Source of the DNA: Podocnemis expansa
Lineage: Eukaryota; Chordata; Testudines; Podocnemididae
Direction of reading: 5' to 3'
NCBI GenBank assembly: GCA_007922195.1
Contig: ML682059.1
Location: forward strand, 9,073,748-9,137,747
Length of the DNA: 64,000 nucleotides
Part shown: positions 12,706-24,327 of the stretch, piece by piece
Position numbering within the stretch: position 1 is the first letter of the stretch
How the letters are laid out: each line of letters opens with the position of its first letter
The notes under the pieces: model-generated
Seen by the model: only the letters and a program-made list of their open reading frames with translations
Database searches by the model: none
Told to the model about the DNA's origin: nothing
Translations under genes and position numbers: made by a program

Positions 12706-14275
12706 TTAAAGATGAAAAAAGCTAATTAAACTACTGTTCTACAAACAAATGGTAGAAGGTCAGACTACTGTAAATTAGAATATTAGCACACCTACCTCTA
12801 AGCCCATTCAGGGGTCTTCCCCACCCTCCAAATAATGAGTCTGAAGCTTTTCCCACTGTAAACACCCACACTGGCTAACTTACAACAGTGCTAAGTATCC
12901 TGCCTGCTCCAAGACAGGCCCCTGTAAACTCTGAGACATAAGAATCCTGCCCTGCTACTGTCAAAACATGCCCCAGGGACTCCCCAGCATGGTTATCTAG
13001 CTGCCAGCTGTTCTCATTTGCCTCTTCAGACCTGGGTCTAGGAGGGCCTAATCAATGCTGTCAGCTGGTACACCCTTCCTCTGCTTTCTGAAGCCCAGCT
13101 AATACATTTACCCCAACCTAGGGCAGTGGGGCACCTGTGGCAGAGGCTCAGCAAGGCTTGTTTCCCCTCCATTATGCCATACAGGGTTAATCATTGGTTC
13201 ACTTGCCATTAATGATGTGGCAAGCAGGTACAGATCTTTTGAGTATTCCAAGTAGCCAATATTATTTGCTGAACAATTAGAGAGAGAGAGAAAGAGAACA
13301 ACTAGACCACTGCTTCCATACCTGAGTCCCCTAGTGAATCATGAACTTAGGTCTTTTCTGAAACCTCATCCCCTTGATACAGTTTCATAACGGTACATCC
13401 TTGAACATTTTTGAAACAAGGGAAATGTAGGTCTATACACTCCAAACAAAACTAACTCTGCCCCAATATACATTATCTACTGTATATACCATTGGTCCTT
13501 TCCCACATGTTTTCCATGTTTCCTTGAAGCACTCTTGAGTCTGCATTTTCATTTGAACAATGGGCAGAGACTAGATGTTTTTACAGAGGATAAGGTTAAG
13601 GGAAGCTATTTGATTGTCTGCAGCTTCAAGGTATCTATTGAAATGAGGTCTAATAGAATGATGGACATCATCAAATGGTGTCAGAGAGTACATTTGCAAG
13701 ATAAAAATAAATATTGTCTTTTTGACTTAAGTGGAAGAAGTGTGGGGTGCAGCTTTGGTGCCTAGAGCATGTCTCAAAAATGGTGTATCTGGCATGTTGA
13801 AGAGGAATAAGTGGGGCAGAATTTGGCAGAGCACATCAAATAATACAAAAATGGAGTTGCATATCTTTTTGTGAATTAAAGTAGCTAGTGTGCTGTGCTA
13901 TAATTTGTTTGAGCTGCATAGGATATACATGTGACACAGTATATAAAAACACTGCAGCATAGTGACACAGAGTCAGCTCAGTGGATAAGACTTAGTTGTA
14001 GGAAGGAGGGAACATAGAGAAGTGTTTATTAGCCCATTACTTCTTTCTCACTTCTGTCTTAAAAGTGTCTTAAAAATATTCCCCTAGACATTCTGAGGGC
14101 AGTTTGATTTGTATAAGTACATTTCACAAATATTAGATGGGCATATGTAACTAAACTTATTGAAAATGTTTTAGGGGGGATTTTCAAATCTGCCTAGGAG
14201 TATTCACAGCTGAATCCCATTCAGTTTAACAGGAAATGGACATCCAAAATCCCCCATTGCTTTGAAAATCTCAGC
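12706..14275. other. Intergenic sequence, nothing recognised
   Basis: AT-rich DNA with a short AG-rich run near 13280. No supported gene, RNA or transposon edge. Confidence 0.6.
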
Positions 14276-14283
14276 CTTCATGG

Positions 14284-14529
14284 CAGGGGCATCACTGGCA
14301 CTGAGCACACAGGGCATGTGCCCCGAATCCCAGTGCCAGGGCCCTGGGTCTGGTGGGGCCCACCTCTCCCAATCTCCGGCCCCATCCCCGGCCACGGATC
14401 CGGGGCCCAGCCACCCGTGGCTGCTCCTGGCTCCATCCTGGGCTGGGGACCCAGGGCCTGCGGCCAGGGGGTGTGGCCTCCTGGCAGGGGGCATGGCCTG
14501 GGCCCTCCCCCGGGGCAGCGACGCCCCTG
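14284..14529. mobile_element. hAT-type MITE, GC-rich, 246 bp
   Basis: It starts CAGGGGCATCACTGGC and ends GCGACGCCCCTG, with short inverted tips. It is flanked by CTTCATGG at 14276-14283 and CTTCATTG at 14530-14537, seven of eight matching. Its very GC-rich interior explains overlapping open frames on both strands, which are not genes. Confidence 0.8.
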
Positions 14530-14732
14530 CTTCATTGTAGATTTTTTTGTTTACAGTAGCTCCTGCTGGCTAGGCTCTTGTGCAAGCGGATGCTAACTAA
14601 CAAGTTTATACTGCAGCAAGGGAGAGAATAATCAAGGGAAGCAGGGAGCTCTTTTCAGTGCTTATGCAGAAACAAACAAGTGCATACACTGGCATTTTAC
14701 ACTATTAGCATACAAATATATTTTATTACAAA

Positions 14733-14860
14733 GGGCCAGATTTTGCCACCCTTACTTGCCTATAGTATCTTACTCCACAGATAGATCCATTGAAATCAAT
14801 AGGAGTTCATGCAAAGCAAAATACTATTCAATATGAGTAAGGCTATCAGAACCTTGCCCT
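14733..14860. repeat. Ancient palindromic MITE-like repeat
   Basis: It begins GGGCCAGATTTTGCC and ends with an inverted CAGAACCTTGCCC segment. The middle has paired segments around TTGAAATCAATAGG. A related copy lies at 32815-32940 and shorter echoes occur near 47115 and 57090. The palindromic build suggests a non-autonomous DNA transposon, and I recall similar sequences as common in reptiles. The divergence suggests great age. Confidence 0.5.
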
Positions 14861-15547
14861 TTTAAAAGTAAATGATCTAAAAGTCAGACATTTGTTTTAT
14901 AAAAAAAATGATGCTAAAATAAAGGCTTGGTCTTAGCCTACAAAACTTAAAGAAAAGAAAATCCTACCTTTGTCAGCCATTACAAAGCAGTTGCTTGAAC
15001 ATTAGACACATAATTCATATCTAATTTATAGGCGTTTCACTGTCTACTGATTTTAGTAGATATACTCCTGGTTTTTACTGGCACAAGTGGCATAGCAGGC
15101 CCCTTGACAATTTGTTTAAAACAGCTGATAGGGCCAATAACATGTGACTCTCCCCTGTTAGCTATATCCTCTGATAATTAATAGTATATTTCCCTCCCTC
15201 TACATAGTTAATCCATATGTGTAAAACAATTATTTTCCTAGTAACATGTGCCATTAAGTGAAGCTATCACTTCTAGCAAGGCTTGTCTGTAATCTCATCC
15301 TGGAGGAAAATGCAGCAAAAAGGTTAGAGTTCAGAGAATTTTGCTAGTTTAAAAATGGAAGTTTGGGCAAGCACAGGAGTAGTTTTGGTTCTTTTATTTA
15401 GGGTGCCTTAGAAAGTGACTTAGAATGGTGTACACCTACTGAATTACATTCTGTTTTTTCTCAGCTTTTTAGTTAGGTGTCCCAAATATATTACTTTGAT
15501 TGGGATGCAGTTTTGCCTACCATGATTCAGAAGAAGGTTAACATCTA

Positions 15548-15964
15548 GGGATATGTCTATGCTTACAAATTAATTCAAATTAAGGAGGCTTAGTTCAAAA
15601 TAACTTATTTCCTGGCCAAGGAAGCATTTTGTTATATCAAATTAAGCAGTTCCTGAATTCAGAATAAGAAACTGCTAATTCTATATAATAAAGCCTCCTT
15701 TTACTTTGCAATATCACTTACTTCAAAGTTATTGGTTCAAACTGATTTCCCTATTTTGCCTGCCTTCACCTATTTCAAATTAGAGAGTCTAGTGAAGACT
15801 TTGTACTTTGAATTAATAAAGCCCACTTTATTTCAAATTAGAGAGCCTTCACCAGACTCCTAATTCAAAATAATAATTTAGTGCTAATTTCAAATAGCTT
15901 CGATTTAAATTCAAATTAGTTATTTTAACTACTTTGAATTAATTTTGTAAGTGTAGACATAGCC
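15548..15964. mobile_element. Harbinger-like MITE, AT-rich
   Basis: The left end reads GGGATATGTCTATGCTTAC and the right end GTAAGTGTAGACATAGCC, an inverted pair. The interior is full of TTCAAATTA and its complement, so the strand can fold extensively. It belongs with the copies at 19741, 35341, 36793, 54704 and 57168. No transposase is encoded. Confidence 0.75.
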
Positions 15965-17865
15965 TATGAGTGTCTAAATTTAATTTCCTTGCAAAAAACT
16001 GAACAGAGCTCTTTGATCTCTCCTTTCTCCCCTCTTCTCCCATGCATAGGTGTGTTGCCATTGTAGAGCCTTGGATTGTCATAACTGGATAATTTTAGGA
16101 CGTACTTGCTTCAATTCTATTCCATTACACAATATATTTCTGAGATCATTCTAGTCGCAATGGTCTGTGGACTGTTCCTGTATACATCCTCATCCGGCAG
16201 GCCAACAGGAAAAACTTCTCATTGCCTTAGGAAAACTTTTCCTGAAATCTGTGTCTCCTCTAAAGCAGATGAAGGCCTCTGTACAGAAAAGATCATCAAG
16301 ATTAGATGAAAAATAAACATCTATTTCCGGAAGTATTAGTACAAGAGCAAAAAGGGAAGAAACTGGCTTGGCTGTAATCCAATGAAAACAATGTATGACA
16401 ACAAATACCCACAGACATAAGTTTTAGAAATTTGCTGATCTATTTTCCCAATGGATGTGTATTCTAATTTTAGCCATGAAGCATATAGCTCAGAAATGCA
16501 CACCATCCTTTTGATCAGCAATATGAGTGACAGGCCAAATTCTGCTCTTACTGACACTGGTTTAAAATCAAGAGGAACAATGGTGATAGGGCCAATCCCG
16601 ACAGTTATTTCATGAAGGCAGATCCCTGTGACTGCATGGCACCCTAAAGACTTCACTGGCGCTCCAAAGGCCATAGGGGCATGCTGCATGGCACAATTTG
16701 CCAGATTGGGGATGTCCACAAGTGTGACTAAGAGCAAATTGTGACTCAGTAATAGCAGATTGTGACACAGTATTCCTCTGGCTTTCAGTACGGGCCTCTC
16801 AGAGTACAGCTGTGTTGTAAGAAACACAGTACATGCAATTATGATAGGACAGTTTCAGCTAGATCACACCGATTCCTCTCTCTCAGACCATATCTCTCTG
16901 GAGAATCATCCTTGCTCTTTCTACTGTGCTCCAGCACTTCCTCTAATGTCCCGTCCAATGTAGTTAGCAGAGAAACTCCCTATGGGTTAGTCTTTCCTCA
17001 TGGGAGTCAGCAGGATTAGAGAGAGACTCTAAAGAAAATTCAGAACAGCTGCAACATGGCTAGAGTCCCTATATGGAGCAGAAGTATCAAGAGAAAACCC
17101 AGTTCCCTTTGCCTCTCATGAGTGGCACCATCCCTACAGTTCTGCTCCAAGTCTCAATCATTTGGAAAGAAACTTTATTTCAAAAAGAATCTCCTGCTCA
17201 TTGACAAGGGGATTTTGAGTGCAGCTCAGACAAAGAGAAATTTCCCTAATTCACACAGGCCATGTCTTCACTGACAGTGGAAAGTTTACCGCTGTCAGTT
17301 TGACCTTTCTGAACAACCATTCTAATCTGTGAAGACCCACTTAGCAGATCAGGAAATCTGATACCTGAACACCACCCCAGCAACTGGGTAATGCTGAGTT
17401 GAAGGGATGCCCTCTCGCTTCAACTCAGTGTAGTGGATGTGCTAGGAATAGGTAACTTGCATATCTCCAGTTGACTGCCACCAAAAAGGGCGAGCAGTGT
17501 GGACTTGCCAACAGACTGTACCATCCCATGATTGCAGCTGGACCTGCTGAGACTTTGGACTGGCTGGGTGGAAAGAATATACATAGTTGTCTCCAGGGTG
17601 CAGTGATTTAATCTATGACTATGATGCAAATCACATGATTTTAAAAAAAAATGCAGGCTTTGAAACATGCTGAAGTTTTGAAAAAGTAATTTGAACATGC
17701 GTGCTGCTGCCATGTTAATGTAAAATTTATAGTTAACTACATTATATGGGCTCTTTATAAAATCTCCTCTACCACTAGGGCATCTTATTTACACTTTACA
17801 GAATGGCTCTATGCACAAGAAAAACACTGAAAGAAAAGGCTCAGATCCTACAGACACGCCTATCA
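15965..17865. other. Intergenic sequence, nothing recognised
   Basis: No gene is supported. A 163-codon minus-strand frame at 16336-16827 lacks recognisable domains and partly overlaps an old repeat segment (about 16530-16600), so I do not call it. No reliable boundaries for other repeats were seen. Confidence 0.5.
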
Positions 17866-18010
17866 ATGTTCCCTGTAAGCTGCGCTGGTGTGCTGCAGCG
17901 CAGCCCGCCACAGCCACCAGCGCAGAGAAGGCTGCCAGCAGCGCACTGCCAGCAGCAAGAGTCCTTCAGCAGAGCTCCTGTGGAGCAGGGAGTTTTGAAA
18001 ACTCTCGCCC

Positions 18011-18068
18011 AGAGAAGCTCTAACGGAGCATGCCCAGAAAATCTGAGCATGCTCCGTAGAGCTTCTCT
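18011..18068. repeat. Near-perfect inverted repeat (hairpin), 22-bp arms
   Basis: The left arm 18011-18033 begins AGAGAAGCTCTA and ends GGAGCATGC. The right arm 18047-18068 is its reverse complement with a single extra base in the left arm. The loop is 13 bases. As RNA or single-stranded DNA this would form a very stable stem. The neighbourhood (17866-18010) is GC-rich with repeated CAGC/GCGC words. No terminator or gene context explains it. Confidence 0.85.
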
Positions 18069-18124
18069 GGCCCAGGAGTTAGGGCTGGGCCCTGCCACTC
18101 CAGTCCAGCCCCAAGGTAAGTTTG

Positions 18125-18280
18125 TGGGGGTTGGGGGGTGATGCCGGGAGCGGGGGGGGGCAAGTGGGAGGGGGGGCATGCTGCTGGGAGCGGGGAGGGG
18201 GCTGTCAGGAGCGGGGGGGATGCCGCTGGGAGCAGAGGGGGGTTGCGCAGCCGGCCCCGTGGGGGGGGGGAGCGCAGTGA
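18125..18280 (+). repeat. G-rich degenerate tandem array with G-quadruplex potential
   Basis: Four degenerate units of about 20-40 bp share ATGCCGCTGGGAGC followed by runs of 5-9 G. More than four runs of three or more G lie close together, which is compatible with quadruplex folding. It sits just after the hairpin at 18011-18068. Confidence 0.75.
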
Positions 18281-18559
18281 GCAACAGGAGTTGCTCAGCT
18301 GCCCTCTCCCCTTAAGAGGGAAGATTGATGCCTATATGTAGTTTTACTCACATATGAATAATCCATTGACTTCAGTGAGACTGCTTGTATGTTCTAAGTC
18401 AAGTGTTTTGCCTTTCTTGACTTGTGGAAGTGGGAGTAATGGAAAGTGGTGGTGGTAAATACTGTATAGGCTGGTTACCAGTTTTGTTTCTGAGTTTGTG
18501 TTGCTCTTGCAGTCTGGATTTTAATAAGACTATGGACCTATTTTGGTCAGCAAGATGAG

Positions 18560-18853
18560 CAGGGCCAGTCTTTCCATTACAGTGACTTAGGCTATCACCT
18601 GAGGCACCAAAAATTAGGGGGCACAAAGGGATGGCCTGGGGCTGCTCTGCTCCCCTCCCATGGCTGGACCCCCACCTGTGGCACCACTTCCTGGATGGTG
18701 CCAGACGTCCGCCTGTGGCCAGACCCTGGTGGCAGAGCCACTTCCCACCCGTGGCTGCATCCTGGCAGTGGTGCCACTCCGCCAGCGGCTAGGGGGGCAG
18801 GGCACCAAAATCCCTGTTGGCCTAAGGTAGTAAGAAACCTTGGGCCAGTCCTG
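18560..18853. mobile_element. hAT-type MITE, 294 bp
   Basis: It begins CAGGGCCAGTC and ends GGGCCAGTCCTG. A TTAGGC segment near the left end pairs with GCCTAAGG near the right end. The flanks AAGATGAG (18552-18559) and AAGGTGAG (18854-18861) match at seven of eight bases. The interior has GC-rich CACC/GGTG repeats and no coding capacity. Confidence 0.78.
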
Positions 18854-18861
18854 AAGGTGAG

Positions 18862-19740
18862 CTGTTGAAAGGGTGAAACTTTTTAGTGGAAAAAGTCTGC
18901 ATATAAAACCTTCGATTCCACTGGTAATTAGGAAATGAATTAAAGAAATAAGTACAAAGTATACACTTCAGCAATTTAAGGCTGTAACAGGGGACGAAAG
19001 TGAAGAGCTAGGAACATGTAAAAAATGATGATTGAAATGTTAATCCATTTAAAAAGTCACCATTTTGTCCAGTTTGGTTATCTCCATCCCTTGCATTCCA
19101 GCATATCAATTAACTAGGAGACATTCACACAGCACTTCGGAGCTAGTGGGAGTGAGCCTCCCAGCCCTGGTTGGGAGGCTCATTCACAGAATGATGTGTA
19201 GACATAATCCCAGAGGCACAGCTTAATTAGTGTCTGCCCAGGACAGTCAGAGCTTTTTAAAATGGCTTTCTTATCACTTGGTTATTTTTAACTTTGGCCT
19301 GCCCAAATATTGGAGGCCCAGCTGCCACATTTGAGACACAAGTTGGCATTTAGAAGGCAGTTTATGTAGACTTTGAATAGTATTCACACAGCAGTTTCTA
19401 CAGTGCTGTCCCTTGCTGCTTGGCTAGATGCTAAGGAAGCTCTTAATTTGGTTTAGCATGAGTATCTGTTTGCTTTAAAAAAAAAAAAAAAAAAAAAAAT
19501 TTAAAGGCGTGGATATTGCTTCCCGGAATAAAGGGTTCTGTAGAGATGCCCAGCAACTTCGCTTTTAAAAAATGGAATCTGTTCGACAAAGATATGATTA
19601 GCTAGACATGCCCAACATGGGTTAAATGAGTACTTTGCAGTCTGGTCCATGCTTCAGGAGCAACAGTGTTGTGCTGCCCTGGTGGGTGATTGTCACAGTA
19701 CACTTAGTCTTCCCACCACTATGGGGAGGGAATAAACTAA
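18862..19740. other. Intergenic sequence with poly-A tract
   Basis: A 23-base A run lies at 19477-19499. An inverted CCTCCCAGCC/GGTTGGGAGG pair near 19160 may mark an old MITE but its edges are unclear. No gene is supported. Confidence 0.5.
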
Positions 19741-19760
19741 GGCTATGTCTACACAAGGAA
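19741..19760. mobile_element. Left fragment of a Harbinger-like MITE split by the DIRS insertion
   Basis: The 20 bases start GGCTATGTCTACAC and match the first 20 bases of the MITE at 54704 (about 18 of 20 by eye). TAA precedes them at 19738-19740. In the 54704 copy the next bases are GCTTAGTT. Here that continuation appears only at 31669, so the MITE is interrupted by the intervening 11.9 kb. Confidence 0.8.
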
Positions 19761-20110
19761 CGGTGGGTTACTTACTGATAACTGCCCTTCTTCAAGATGG
19801 GTTGCTCAGATTCATTCAGTAATAGGTGTACATGCCTCAGCACACAGTTGGTTGGAACCCTTTTTAGCCCTACCCTGTCAGAAGAGGGCTGGCGGCCAAT
19901 GCCCCCTGACCACCCCGTGGCTATATGTATATGGCCCCAGCCCTGCCCCTCCTCCATCCCTAAAAGTTGCCAACTCCAGGTTGCGGGGACAGTGGAAGGG
20001 TTCTGAATGAATCTGAGCAGCCCCTCTCAAAGAAGGATGGTTACCAGTAAGTAACGCACCATTCTTCAAGTGCTGCTTAGATACATCCAGTAATAGGTGA
20101 CTGCTAGCAG
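19761..20110. repeat. DIRS 3' terminus: ITR, inverted copy and internal complementary region
   Basis: Segment A (about 19768-19845, with GTTACTTACTGATAACTGCC then TTCAGTAATAGG) is followed by a reverse-complement copy (about 20003-20058, ending CCAGTAAGTAACG) and then a partial direct copy (about 20062-20103, again CAGTAATAGGTG). The order A, A', A'' matches the left end of the DIRS at 52.63 kb. In known DIRS elements an internal region complementary to the termini is used to complete circular DNA, and this is the likely role. Confidence 0.72.
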
Positions 20111-22570
20111 TACTGAAGCATGGTGGGTAGAGTTGGGTTTTCCCCAACCCTCAGCATGGTTACCCCTTAAGAGGCCAAACCCCTGGCCTAGAGAAGCCAG
20201 TAGGATCGACAGCCTAGGCTAACTGGGGAAGGATAGAGGCCTATGCCCCCCTGAGTGCACCCTGACTATGACCAACAGGGGCGGAGGGAGGCCTAAAGTC
20301 ACATTATTGTGAAGAGGAGAAGTGGTGACGAATTCTGGAATTGGTTAGGCGCCACCAGGGTAGGGACATAAAGGCCAGTAGTAAGGCACCTGCCAAAGCG
20401 AGGTGGCCAGGGTGTGTCCCCTGGACTTAGGTCCACGATACATGCCTTAGCCAGTTCAACAAGGAAGGCTAAGATGGAGTCCATAAAAAGCTTGATGTAC
20501 TGACTGATACCAAGAGCCAGAGAGAGAGGGGGGGAAGGATACCTCTCTATTGACCCAACTAAAGGAAAGAGGGCTATGGGATTGTGTGGGAGGAATCAAA
20601 TAACTATCTGGCAAGAATAGTTTACCTGGTGAGAAAATGCCGACACAGCAAACGAGGAACCGAGTGTCCTCTCAGAGGCCCACAGCAAAGTGTGGCCACT
20701 GGTAGCTGATGGGATAGGGAGAAAGTGGGGCAAGGGAGTGTTTTGTAGAAGCCCCCTGTGTTAAGGTGTCCAACCATCACCTTTGATATGTCAATGAAAA
20801 AGGAAAAGTCCCATGGTTAGAATGTAGGAAGAACTGATCTCACTCAGCTGGGTGTGGGTTGGATGGAGGGGGAAGGCACAATATTAAGCAGTGCCTTCAC
20901 ACTTAAGTTGTATTGCCTCTGTAACTGGTCACCCCCTGTCACTAGCAGGGAGGTAGGTGGAAAAGGGCCCTGAGTGGACCAAAGCCATAGACTTCCCTAT
21001 GGAACATAGGAAAAAGGGTGGGAAGGGAAAGAGGATTTCAAAGGCCTCCAAAGCACTGAGTAGAAGAATTCATAAAGGAGGCCATAGGGATTAAGATAGG
21101 AATGGTTATTTCCCTGTGTTAAGTACCCCAGCGGCAAGGTGGACACAGCAGGGTGATCCTCACAGGGAAAGGAGGTGCCACCCTACAGGAAGAGAGAGAG
21201 TGGTAACAAAGCCAAAGGGCTGCTAACTGCCCTGGGCAAATCTCGGAAGAAACACACATAGATCCCAGATTTGGGCACCTATGACTATTTGTGGACGTGC
21301 AAGGAGGAAACTGCCAACGGTCAGCGGTAGTAACCAGTGGCTCTTGTGGGATTGGTGGGTGACAAACTGGCACCAAAGGTTAGGACCAAAGGGCTCCTCT
21401 GAACACTGATGGAAAAACCTTGTGATTAGGAAAGGCTGTCCTCCCAACTGGGTGAATGTTGCTTCTAACTGGGATGGGGTGAGGAAGGCAACTTAAGGGG
21501 TCTGATGCAAGAAAAAGAGGCCCCCCCCCAGGTGGGAAGGCCCCAGGAGTCATTAGATCTCCACCCTGTAGATGAGGGCAGGGGGCATTAGTACAGCTGG
21601 AGGTGAGGTGTCCTTGGAATGTGCGAGCACAGTGGACTGAGAATGACACAACTCATTGAAAGAGTGTACCTGGTCCTAGGGGTACAATGCAGGGTATCGC
21701 CTGGGAGGGGGAGCGGAACGTGACTACACTGATCTCCAATATGCTGGAATGCAAGGGAAGATGTGTCTGCCTCGGGAAATTGACAGAGTCGAAGAACCCT
21801 ATTCTGGAAAAAGGGTGGTGGGGTGGGCACATGAGGTGGGAAGGCAATCAACGAGGGTGCACCCACCATGTACTGACCAGGTGCCTGATAAGGAAAACCT
21901 TTAACTTAATACCTACCAATACAACTCCAAAAGGACAAAGCATTAACAGAAAGAGTAGGGTATGACATAACCTGGACTGATAAATGTACTTGGCTGGGAG
22001 GATAAGGGGACGAGGACCACCCCAAAAGCAAACCAGTTGATGGTGTTTTACCGTTGATCCTACAGAGATGGTAGTCACCAGGACACCCTGAAAACTGGGA
22101 GGTCAGCATCTGTGGGATCCTCCTGTTTCATCCCCCCCCTTTTATTTGAAAAGGAGCCCCCTTCCGAAAGGACCCCGAGCTGAAACTTGTACCCTATACC
22201 TGAGAGCAGGGTATGGTCCCTTACAAACCTCTGCAAAGGCATTCCATTGCACCATGTGGCAGCAGCAACAATTATGGACTGTCGGGGCAGAGGGGACAAC
22301 CCCCCAATACTGTGACCCAAAGCGTCCCTGCTAGTCGCACTTGCAGCCTGGAGGCCAAAGCTCTGTCCCAGGCATGTCCTCATAGCTATCAAGGGTATAG
22401 GGTGCCTGGGGGGTTGCAGGAGGGCACTCTTAGAAGAATGCCACCCAGGAAGAGTCAAAGGAACCACTAGGAATATCATCCAAGGGGGCGATTTGCATGG
22501 CGCCCTGATACTGAATTATACTCCCCTCTGAACACAAGGGATGTATGTTTGGTTCTCCATCACCCTATGA
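20111..22570 (-). pseudogene. Decayed DIRS internal region, possible RT remnant
   Basis: Between the 3' terminus and later insertions, this stretch should hold RT-RNase H and recombinase on the minus strand. It has no long intact frame. A segment near 22230-22275 reads FVRDHTLLSGIGYKFQL on the minus strand, similar in spacing to a segment in the DIRS at 1-4186 and to the conserved N-terminal RT motif. Around 21600-21700 a segment resembles, weakly, the motif following the RT palm. No recombinase tetrad was seen, so the region may be internally deleted or simply too diverged. Nothing here is likely to be expressed. Confidence 0.35.
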
Positions 22571-22576
22571 GAGCTC

Positions 22577-22860
22577 AACTAATATTATGCTGAAGGGTAC
22601 AAAGCCCCAGCCAGGAGCATCGCTGCCACAGGGAGGTACCCAGGGCACCAGCCCAGACCCGGCCCCCGGGCCATAGGCCCCACCCCCTGGCCAGGAACAG
22701 GGCCAGAAACTGCCGCGGCTGGCTGGGCCCCGCATCCCTGGCTATGGCCAGGGCCGGGAGCAGCCGCCACTGATGCGGGCAGCTGAGCCCCGGATCTCTG
22801 GCCTGATTGGGCTGGAGCCTGGGAGAGGCAGGGCCCCACCTGAGCCGGGGCACTGGAATT
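22577..22860. other. GC-rich block, unassigned
   Basis: Very GC-rich DNA with CCAGCC/GGCTGG words separates DIRS DNA from the PLE-type copy. It resembles the interiors of the window's GC-rich hAT MITEs, but no inverted tips or 8-bp duplication were found. Open frames on the minus strand are Pro/Ala/Gly-rich shadows. Confidence 0.4.
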
Positions 22861-22960
22861 GAACACAATGCATAAGCAGAAACAATTGAGACAAACAAAA
22901 AAAACACAAAACTGCATTTATTGCTTGCAGTAAAACAGATATGCAAACTCTCAAACTTTA

Positions 22961-23179
22961 AAGAAACAAGCAGAGTCCTGTGGCACTTTTAAAGATTTAT
23001 TGATTGCGTGAGCTGTTTGGGGAGAAAATCCCATTTCATCAGCTGCTTCATTTTCAGCATGTCTGGCAAAGTGGGATTTTCTCCCACAAAAGCTCGTGTG
23101 ATAAATAAATCTGTTAGTCTTTAGAAGTGCCACAGGACTCTGTTTCTCAGCAACAGACTAACACAGTTACCCCTTTCGA
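22961..23179. mobile_element. PLE-type repeat, inverted dimer with degenerate hammerhead motifs
   Basis: The left half (22961-23050) is the reverse complement of the right half (23055-23179). Each half carries GTGGCACTT-type and GTTAGTCTTT-type words, and the right half ends ACTAACACAGTTACCCC. A perfect 12-bp duplication TCTCAAACTTTA flanks it at 22949-22960 and 23180-23191, so the dimer arrived in one event. The minus half has CTGATGA, a GGGATTTTCTCCC stem and AGCTC. The plus half keeps the stem but not CTGATGA. This layout, with a short AGCT stem III, matches the minimal hammerheads described in Penelope-like elements. Family assignment is inference from that architecture. Confidence 0.72.
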
Positions 23180-23191
23180 TCTCAAACTTTA

Positions 23192-23682
23192 GTAGTTCAG
23201 TCTCCATGGTCCATTCATCCAGTGTTCTCTCTGCTCTTGATTTATGTCCTGCTGCTATAAAAGTCTGTCCATCAGGAAATGGATTAAGACTAACTTTTTT
23301 TTCCCACATACCACCACCACACAGCACTTTTATAAATTTTCTATCATTATTAATCTGAGCTGGATTTGAACTAGCCACAACTGAAAGGTTCAGTAACTCA
23401 TTATCCCTCTCCACTGCCAGTCAGTTCTCCTGAAATATGACAGCTACAGTAACATGTATGTTAAGCAGTCTTACCAAGAAAGCTTTTAAAGCATCCTGCC
23501 TCACCGCTGCAGACTCATCTAACAGAGCACTTCTTTATTCTTATGTGAAACATAACATAGCAGAGAAAAGAGCTGGCACAAAACCACCAAGTTTTGTTAA
23601 CATCAGCCTCCTACCTGCATGCACATACACAAGGATCTTGGTGTCTAAGGAAACTGGGTAGTGGCTCAGAAGGAAGGATTCT
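23192..23682. other. Short unassigned spacer
   Basis: AT-rich sequence between two PLE-type copies, with no supported gene or repeat edges. Confidence 0.5.
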
Positions 23683-23801
23683 ACAAAGTGGGATTTTTCT
23701 CCCATGAAAGCTCATGCAAAAAATATATTTGTTAGTCTTTAAGTGCCACAGGTCTCCTTTTTTGTTTTACTGAACTAGACTAACACAGCTACCCCTTTGG
23801 A
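23683..23801 (+). mobile_element. PLE-type repeat, 5'-truncated, plus strand
   Basis: It carries GTGGGATTTTTCTCCCATG, then GAAAGCTCATGC, GTTAGTCTTTAAGTGCC and a terminal ACTAACACAGCTACCCC. The CTGATGA part of the hammerhead core is missing, so the copy starts inside stem II. No target duplication was recognised. Confidence 0.75.
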
Positions 23802-24319
23802 TTATAGCTGGCTGTGAGCATTAGGTGCCAGGGCATGCTGGTAGCAAGAACAGAAGGATCTGCCCTGCTAGCTGTTGATGGCAGGATGTGTCCCCATTGC
23901 TCAAATCCATAGGCCAGCCACAGAGAAAGATCAGTCACTTCGAGAAATTGATGCCTTTTGAAACACTCTTTATAAGTGACTATAACTATAGCCAGCCATG
24001 CCATCCCTCCCCCCCAGGTGCCAGCTGCCATGGCACCATCCATCACTCACATCTCCTACACGCCCCCCGATGCACTTGCTCTCTTTGTCCTCCTCCCCCC
24101 ACCCTCTCAATAGCATCTTCCCCCAGTCCTGTCTCTTTTCCCATAGCATCATGTTCCAGGAGGGCTTATATTGCACAGTATTTATTTTTATAAACAGGTA
24201 GTTTAAAACAATTTGTTAAAATTATTCTTATGAAAGTTCTGTTAGAAGCCTGCGTTACTTCAAACACTCCAGAGACCCACCATAGGGAATCGAGCCCTTG
24301 CTTCTCACCTTTCCAGCCC
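23802..24319. other. Unassigned C-rich spacer
   Basis: The strand is C/T-rich (CCTCCCCCC runs near 24090). Open frames on both strands are low-complexity. No gene is supported. Confidence 0.5.
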
Positions 24320-24327
24320 ATCCAAGG

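Noticed and set aside
14204..14596. Overlapping 68-96 codon frames on both strands
   Set aside because: They fall inside a GC-rich hAT MITE with an 8-bp duplication.
15548..15964. CRISPR-like repeats (recurring TTCAAATTA words)
   Set aside because: No regular repeat-spacer spacing; the words are palindromic parts of a MITE in a eukaryotic genome.
16336..16827. 163-codon minus-strand open frame
   Set aside because: No recognisable domain, no splice or promoter context, and part overlaps an old repeat.
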